Origin: Trichoderma breve
Lineage: Eukaryota > Ascomycota > Sordariomycetes > Hypocreales > Hypocreaceae
NCBI RefSeq assembly: GCF_028502605.1
Contig: NC_079233.1
Location: 682,001 to 746,000 of the forward strand
DNA length: 64,000 bases
Reading direction: 5' to 3'
Numbering within the stretch: position 1 is the stretch's first letter; each line of letters begins with the position of its first letter. The notes under the pieces are model-generated. The model had not been told where the DNA came from. It was given only the letters and a program-made list of their open reading frames with translations, and searched no databases. The translations under genes and the position numbers were made by a program. This document shows positions 56,696-64,000 of this stretch, piece after piece.

Positions 56696-59028
56696 ATTCA
56701 TCGCCAGCCGGCTAGGGGTTTTGTCAAACAGAATGCTCAAGATGCATCGGTTGAACGATCGAGCAACAGCTATTGCAATGTTTGCTACCGGACGTTCAGC
56801 CGCGGCTAGGGTTTTGACCACCGAGAGATTGGAAACACGGTTAAATCGTCTATTTATGGAGTTTCCGCGCGCACACGTACACCCGAATGGGTTGAGTATC
56901 TCGAGATACTTTGCATCTGTGACATCCCGAAATTGTGCAAGTTTTCATAACGAATTGACAAAAACGCTGCAATATTATAATAGGTAGTTAGCATAGAACA
57001 AGACTGGCCAGATCTCGGTATCTCGTGAGACAGTTTCATACAAGCAACATTGTCCAGGAACATTCTCAGCCAGGGCCGAATCTCCTTTGTGGCAAATTAG
57101 GCACCTCGTCTCATACTGTCTTATCCTGATGCTTGCTAACATGGTGTCTTACTGGACGGAGGCTTTATTCGTTCTCTGCTCTTCAACTTTTCCCTCAAGC
57201 ATTGTCTGCATCTGCACCCGTCGAGTCGGTACGGACTGGTCATCCCAAGCCGCCGCGGTCTAAATTAAGTTGAAACACGGAAGGCAATAGCTGAACAGGG
57301 GGAGCATGGGAAGCAGATTGAAAGAGATTGATTGAATTGAGCTTCCGTTCCGCGGCTGACCTGTTTACGGATGTTACACTCGTTTATACCTGCAGGTAGG
57401 CTCTTGGAGTGACACGACCTCATTGTTGCGATGACACGGTCCTCATTGTTGCGATGATACGGCCCCCATTGTTGTGAAAGGACACAAAGACGTCCTGTCA
57501 TAATGCGAGAAGGCGTTGTGCGAGGGAGATGGCGGGAGGCAAACGACCGAGTCTAACAGCTCATCTTGGCGAGAGATGGATACTCCCGGTGCATCGTTCG
57601 GCCAAAATGAAGGGGATGGAGGAGCACCTAATATCCGACAATACGAACGTGGGAACAGTGTTATCAGCATGGGTTGCTTGTGCTACGATAGCATACTCGC
57701 GGCAATGATCCGCGTTCTCCTCTGCGTACGATGATCAGCTGTGTTGTGCTATTGCAGATAGCTGTGTTGTTCCAAGTCTGTGTATGAACATGGTATGATA
57801 TGTTGCCAATTACTCACCGTTCGATCGCCATGTTTAGGTAGTCACGATGGAAGCAAGTATGAACTCTCTAATACCCATTGGTCTCTTATATGGGATACTC
57901 AATGCTGTCTCTCAGTTTACCACATTGACAATGCACAACGGCAAGCATGACGGTTCTGTCAAGACAAACGCCTACTCCTACTCTACTCTCGACAGCTTAT
58001 GGTTTCATATCGAATCCAGGATACGGGGAGATGCGCCCTTCGTCAACAAAATAGCTCCTCACGGTGTGTCTCCGGCACGGATGCCTTGACCTCGAACCGT
58101 CACACAAGGACGGTTGGACTGCGGTATTTGCAACCGTGCATAGAGAGTTGCCCCAGATCTCGGTGCACCCCATCTGCCTCTGCAGGATCTTGCTGCGCGT
58201 TGCCGATCATGCACACGAGCTCAAGCCGTGGCGAGTTTGAAGCGGTTGTATCCACGACAGGGAACCCTGTTCGACAGCTCGCTCATCAACATGCTACTCT
58301 CTCCTGGCTACAACGTCCGGCTTCCCATATGAGCCAGTATGACCGAGACATGGACTCGCGAGCATTTCGGAGAGGACTCGGAACAGCTTCTTGTAACCCG
58401 TGGCGAGTGCACAGCCTGAGCCGGTACCGACATGGGATTCGGGAGGGAGTAGCCGGGAAGAGGCTCAGCGCAGTTATTTTCTCAGCTTGGGAAGATGTGT
58501 GACCAGCTTCAATTCATTGACGGACTATGTCTCGAGGGAATAGGGGAGACTTCGCAGCTGGCAGCTGGCAGACGAGTGTCCTCCCATTGATTGGCCGGTC
58601 CCGGGCCAGATGTGCCCTGTACCCTCTCTCTCTGTCTCCTATTTCAAAGGGCGTCGTTCACTTTTCTCTCACTTTTGGGCTGCCAGCTGCCAAGTCGGAA
58701 ACGTTCGCGTTGTTTCTTTTCTTTTCTACGGCGCGTCACTTCGCGTTGTTTCTACTCTTCCTTTTTCTTCTTCACATTGCATTTCGAGGGAATCATCATT
58801 TCTTTTCGAGCACTACTTCGTTCCATTCATTAACCTTGTTATCTCCTTTGCAACTCTTTGACAGTTCACTCTGCATCTGCGTTTCCTGCATCATATTGTT
58901 TGTGAGAAGTTGCATTAGATTCCCATTCAGTCTATTCATTGAAGGGAAAGGTGAGCATTTGGTGACCGAACGCGTCACAGAGAGTCTATTGTTTCTAACA
59001 ATGAATAGCTCCCGTGTCCCCACTCACG
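56696..59028. other. Intergenic region upstream of the mucin-like gene
   Basis: 2.3 kb with no supported gene. A 23 bp repeat lies at 57411-57478. From about 58620 the sequence is pyrimidine-rich (TCTCTCTGTCTCC, TTTCTTTTC) up to the start codon, as in long fungal 5' UTRs; a 204-codon ORF there has UTR-like composition. Confidence 0.35.
57411..57478. repeat. Three tandem 22-23 bp units
   Basis: GACACGACCTCATTGTTGCG-type units at 57411-57432, 57433-57455 and 57456-57478, the last diverged. Non-coding. Confidence 0.75.
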
Positions 59029-62000
59029 ATGAGAGCGTCCATCGTGTCTGCTGGCCTTGTGCCAGTGGTGGTGATTCTTCTCGCCTGCATCTCTGCAACC
59101 GTGGCTCAGCTTGGAGGCGTGGATCATCATCACGATGGTGATGCTGGCCACTTCAAGGTCTTGGGCCCTCGAGCGGCCAACTATGGTGAGCCCAGCGACT
59201 ATGGCTACTATCCTCCTCCTCCCTATGGAGAAGAGACTTCGACAACTTCTGTTACCTCTACGACTAAATCTGGCGTTTGTGAGTATGACCTCGCCTTTTG
59301 TTCTCTTCTTGAGCTAATGGATTGCTAGACTCTCCCCCTGCTGAGTCTTCCTCGGGCACGGCGTCTAATGTGACCACCAAGACCAAAACGGAGACCTTTT
59401 CGACTACTCTGTCGGGTCACTCAGCCAATTCAACCAGCAGAAGAGTCTCTTCTGAAAATGGATCATCCACCTTTGCGGGAACGGTGACTGCTTCCACCAC
59501 GGAGACTGAGGTGTCATCAACCACAGAGACTCCTCTTAGCCAAACAGTCCTGACAATTACCGTGTCGTTGCCTACTACCACATTCGTTACTGCACAAACT
59601 GTTCCGGTTGAATCAAGCCATACTGGTAATTCATTCTCCTCAACTGAAGTGACGTCGGCTTCGAGCACTTCATCAGGGACTTTTACCAATTCGACCAAGT
59701 CCTCAACTGGTGAGGAATCTGGCACTGTTCGGCCTGTATCTTCTACGCCTTTGTCCTTCTCTGTCTCTTCATCAGCTGAAACTACAGCCGTGTTCACAAC
59801 TTCTCCGATACCCTCGACGCTTTCATCGAGCACATCAACGGGAAGCTCATCGTCCATTCAGCTGACTGAGAATGGAACCGTGACGATAACGACGATTGGA
59901 ATAACAGTGACGAAGCCAGCATCTGAATCAACCACTCAGTCAACCTCGCTGGGATCCAATTTGACTTCTTCTATTGGTTCATTTGGTTCAACTGCTTCAG
60001 AGAGTTCATCATCCTCCAGCTCTTTGGTGGCCACTCCTTCAAATGGGACACTGACCTTGACATCTGTGGTTACTTTACCTGCCGGTACTACAACATCGGA
60101 CCATGGTATCACAAGTGTCGTGAATGGAACTGTCATCACAGTCACCATCTCTGAGGCACCTACCAGTACCACCTCATCAACAGCCTTGTCCAACACATCG
60201 TCCTCTCTTATTAGCGGTTGGCTCTCCTCAAGCGGCCCATCAGTTGGTACTTCGACCTACCGGCTCACCAACTCGACTGTGACCGTATCTCCCTCGAGTA
60301 TAAGTGGCACAGGATCTCCGTCAACTAGCGTTACCGAAGCTACACTGTCGTTGACACTGACTTTGTCAGGTACCGTATCACCGTCGGCATCTACTGCTCA
60401 ATTAGGAACGTCTACTCTGCCGGTTACAGGTAACCAGACGTCAGTTACTCTGAGCACCACCACTGGTGTCACGGTCGTTCAGTCAAATGTAACAACGATC
60501 TTGTCTGCTACATCGGTTTCGTTAAACTCGTCTGTGGCAGCATCGGTTACATCTGTGCCTGGAAGTGTGTCGACATCGCAGGCTGGTAACAGCACTGTTG
60601 TCTCTACCGTCATCTCGACTATCCAAACGAACGCTTCTGTGGGAAGCACCTCGTCTTCCTCAATTCGCCCAACCGGCACCGGGCAGACAACTCTGACACT
60701 TTCTGGCGAGATTGGGTCGTCTTCAACAGAGACATGGAGCAAGTCGGCATCATGGACTAACACAACATCTACTGTGACTGCGACGGAGTCACCATCGAGC
60801 CCCCAGTTTACAGTATCGACTCTTCCATTTACGCTGAACTTTACCACCATTGTCCAGACACTGACAGGTACTGCTCCTTCCAGCTCGCCTTCCTCTTCTT
60901 TGAGCTCGGGTATGCCCAATGCGACCTTGACCTCATCGAATGTTGTGTCCACGACAGGGTCTCAGCTCCCCGGGAACACAACTTCTGCGGACCAGACAAT
61001 TTTCAGTACTCTCACTACCACCGTTTCTGGCTCAGGCTCCACCAACTCGACGGCCACTTCTCAGCCTTCGGGAACTGTTGTGATCATTACTGTTACTACA
61101 GGCGTTTCTTCAACTGTTAATTACTCTGCCAGTTCAGCCGAAGCCTCGCAAACCAGTCTCAATGCCACCACAAAGACGGTAACCCAGAGCCAGCCGCCCT
61201 TTGGCAATACAACTGTGTCATCAGGCGGGCAAGTTGCGACTACAACAGTCTGGAACACCGCACCGACAGTGTCGTCAATCATCTCAAGCCATTCGATGTC
61301 CTCCACCTGGAACTTTAGCCAAACATCTCGCCCATCCGTCACGCAGTTTAACACGACTTGGCTATCGTGGACCAGCGTCCCCACAGAGACACCTGGTTCT
61401 AGCAACCCGCCCTTCCCCACGGCTCGCAATTCCACTGAGACTTTATCAGGCACAGTTTTAAATCCTAGTAGCTCTGGTACAGCAGGACCTAGTGTGATCA
61501 CAGTCACCATCAGCCCTCTGCCAGCAACCAACTCTACTTCCGGGTGGAGTTCACAGCCAACAACCAATGCTGGAAGCTTGACGTGGTCGTTTACCAACTC
61601 TTTCAACTTGTCTACGATATGGCTCACAACTGGTGCTCCATCGGGCAGTTCGCCATCTGTCTCCGTCATCACAGTCACCAAGTCCAATACTGGCTCACCA
61701 GTCGGAACAGTCAGTTCTATCCCTCTCAGCACTAGCTCTATCAGCACGACGCAGTCCAACTCATCTACCCAATGGAGTGGCTCGACTTTGCCCGCGCCAT
61801 CCTCGTCTTGGACAAACACATCTTACACATCAGCCTCTTCAACGTCGGTATCAGGGACGGCAACTCGTTCGACCAACGAGACAGCTAGCCCGGTCATCAT
61901 TCCCACCACTGTCACTGGCAAGACTACAGTCCAAACCACCGTCTTCACATCGTGGTTGACAACAGGGTCGGGTGGCTCCACAAGCAGCTCTGGCCCAGCA

Positions 62001-63176
62001 GTGCCACAGGAAGGCAATTTTACAGTCATCACCATCACTCAAAACGGAACATCGTTGGTTTTGACAACTGGATCTGCCCTCCCATGGTCAACGACTTCAG
62101 TCTCTTCTGGAGTTGGCACTTTGTCGACGCAAGCATCTGGCAGCGGACCCATTTGGACTAACAGCACACGGGTGTCTCCGTCTTCAACTGCCTCAGCCGT
62201 ATCCACCACCACCACGACACAGATGGTTACGGTAATCGTTTCTACGTTGACTGTAGGAGCTTCTGCCTCTGCTTCAGGGTCCAACGCAACTGGGACCGAG
62301 AGTACCGTTACCAAGACTCTGCCGTTGTCAACAGCAGGATCATCAACTCTTTCTGGTATCGTCATCTCGCAAACATCCTCTTCATTGGAGACCAGCAATG
62401 AGACTCAGATAGTCACCACTATTATCCAGACTGTGCCTGCACCGCCCACGACTGCTACACGCTGGATCAATACCACCATGACGACTGAGCACGAGTCCAG
62501 CCAAACCGGTAGCGTAGTTATCACAACGCTCTACCTGAACAGCACTACGGCAACGCCTCCTTGTACTCACTCATGGGTGTATCCTTACCCCAACATCAGC
62601 GACATCACAACCACCTGCCATCGATTCCCAAGCGGCAATACGACAATGTCTCGCTGCTGGGCAGTGCCATTGACAACTGGGGTCCCAGAGTCGTCACTCC
62701 ACCACACTCCGCTATATACGTCTACCTGCAACACAACCAGCACGGCAAACAGCGCAATGATTGGGAATGGAACATTCACCAGTACTACTCGAAGCTGTAA
62801 GTGAGACCAAAGAGAGAGAGAGAAGAGCTGAGAATACGAAGAGAAAAGCTAACGTGATGTGCGCCTCCCATTAGACTCGTATCCATATCCATTCCCGACG
62901 ACATTTGAGACTTCGACCACGGTAAAGGGCCATGAGTCTGGCTCGCGCGGCTTCGCCTATCCCGTGCCAACGGAGTCGGTTCAAGTAGAGACGCTGCCTC
63001 CTAACCCGAGTTACCCCTGGGGTGCCTCGTCGCCTTTGCATCGGCACCAGAACGTGACGAGTTTCACTGATGGGCTGTTTACTCGGGGCGGTGAGCTTGT
63101 GGACTGGAGCAAGATGGCTGCGAATCGCCTGCGTGCTCTTTTCAAGAAACATGTCAAAGGTGAAGGTGAGGAATGA
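59029..63176 (+). CDS. Large Ser/Thr-rich mucin-like secreted protein
   Basis: Exons 59029-59278, 59329-62796 and 62875-63176, 1339 aa. The signal peptide MRASIVSAGLVPVVVILLAC is followed by ISATVA and a His/Asp-rich segment (DHHHDGDAGHF). The second exon encodes about 1150 residues dominated by Ser, Thr, Val and Gly with dozens of N-glycosylation sequons (NST, NGT, NTS), so heavy O- and N-glycosylation is expected. Variants of TVSTxTTTVxGS and TVITVT recur. Near 62560 the repeat region ends in a Cys-containing segment (CTHSWVYPYPNISDITTTC). The C-terminus is WSKMAANRLRALFKKHVKGE and lacks a GPI-anchor hydrophobic tail, so it is released or non-covalently wall-bound. Both introns interrupt a Tyr codon after its T. 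A cell-wall or adhesion/sensor mucin role is inferred from composition. Confidence 0.85.
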
Positions 63177-64000
63177 TATGGAGAAGCTTGGTAGGAATGG
63201 GATGTACTCTGATCCTATTGGATTGAAGAACGAGGCTTGATATATGGAAATGTTGGAACGCTAATTATCATTTGCTTTGATACGATTTATTTTTGATGGG
63301 AATTTTCATAGGGGAAATCAGGTCATTATGGGGGACATTTATCATGGCATTTTGTGTCTTGGGAGAGAGGCACGACTACTGTTGTCTGTTATGGAGGTCT
63401 GAGAATAGTGTATTGGTAGTGGATTGTGATTGATGAGGATTACATGTAGTTTCAATGCCATGATGGTTTGATGTTGTGTGTGTTGTAAAGGGCTTTGTTA
63501 TACCAAGTTCATCGATCTGATTACTTCCAGTTGCTGTTGATGTTATGTACAGGTACTCTATATGACGATTGCTATTCAGGGGCAGCTGAGTGCCAATGTT
63601 TATGGAGCGTCAAGCAGAGAGTACAGCCACACTCGATTAAGAAAAAAGATAGATAAATAAGATAAAATAAATAAATAATAAATAAATAAATAAATAAATA
63701 AAAATTCGAAAGATATGGCAGTTTGCGCGAGAGATGCAGCGGCGTTACGAGAGACCTGCATACACGAATCCCGCCTGTTGACGAGATGGCTGTGCACATC
63801 GTACTCTGCACAGAGAGCGGGATTAGTGGTTACAGAGCATGTATTCCGTACCTACCTACTCGTACAGCGGTTGTCAGTGTCAAGTGTCAGGGCCCTGCTC
63901 GCCTAAAAGCGGATGGGACACCCGTAATACAGTAGCGTTCTTTCCTGGGATGGTGCTACTGTGGGTGTATTGCGTACGTACGGGGCGGGGGGCAATGACC
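63177..64000. other. 3' flank and intergenic sequence
   Basis: Downstream of the mucin gene. GT-rich for 250 bp, then a (TAAA)n tract at 63649-63704. Short ORFs only; no further gene at the window edge. Confidence 0.35.
63649..63704. repeat. (TAAA)n microsatellite
   Basis: About 12 ATAA/AAAT units with one interruption. Non-coding. Confidence 0.85.

Noticed and set aside
58527..59141. 204-codon plus ORF before the mucin-like gene
   Set aside because: Pyrimidine-rich Phe/Leu/Ser translation typical of a 5' UTR; overlaps the signal-peptide exon in another frame.
59417..62398. Long minus-strand ORFs antisense to the mucin exon
   Set aside because: Val/Glu/Asp-rich shadows of Ser/Thr codons; the sense strand has signal peptide and phase-consistent introns.

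Overview
This is a 64 kb piece of a filamentous ascomycete nuclear genome. The short introns with GTANGT-type donors and CTRAC branch points, the intron positions and the gene content (GUF1, isovaleryl-CoA dehydrogenase, methylcrotonoyl-CoA carboxylase beta, a Zn2Cys6 regulator, fungal-type small secreted proteins) suggest a Sordariomycete, probably Hypocreales. The genus cannot be fixed from the sequence alone.

Layout. 0-15 kb is gene-dense: the 3' part of GUF1 (+), a histidine-phosphatase-family gene (-), an HNH-nuclease-domain gene (+) with an in-frame stop before a conserved-looking tail, a secreted TAP-like alpha/beta hydrolase (+), then the leucine-catabolism pair isovaleryl-CoA dehydrogenase (-) and methylcrotonoyl-CoA carboxylase beta (+) sharing one 604 bp divergent promoter, and a large single-pass membrane protein with an EGF-like ectodomain (-).

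17.6-20.3 kb is the most unusual part. On the minus strand lies a block of gene fragments that keep exon and splice-site structure: a truncated translation elongation factor 1-alpha copy with its intron, a proline-rich CCHC zinc-knuckle ORF, three tandem 125 bp units each carrying one histone H3 exon with working-looking splice sites, an out-of-order H3 LPFQR mini-exon, a possible H3 tail exon, and a possible beta/gamma-crystallin-like terminus. It resembles a gene-fragment capture or exon-shuffling locus, but no element ends were recognised.

25-31 kb holds a repeat-protein gene (seven 21-residue repeats) whose 3' flank is a 27 bp minisatellite that could be spliced on in frame, a truncated DUF7730/F-box-like fragment, and two paralogous small secreted protein genes. 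31-53 kb is almost a gene desert, interrupted only by a three-exon Zn2Cys6 transcription factor gene.

53.6-63.2 kb contains a LanC-like gene (-), a seven-exon Rrt8-like multispanning membrane protein gene with a GC-AG intron and a 32 nt exon (+), and a 1339-residue Ser/Thr-rich mucin-like secreted protein gene (+). No tRNA, rRNA or CRISPR array was found. Exon boundaries come from reading splice motifs and phase by eye; no alignments or searches were run.
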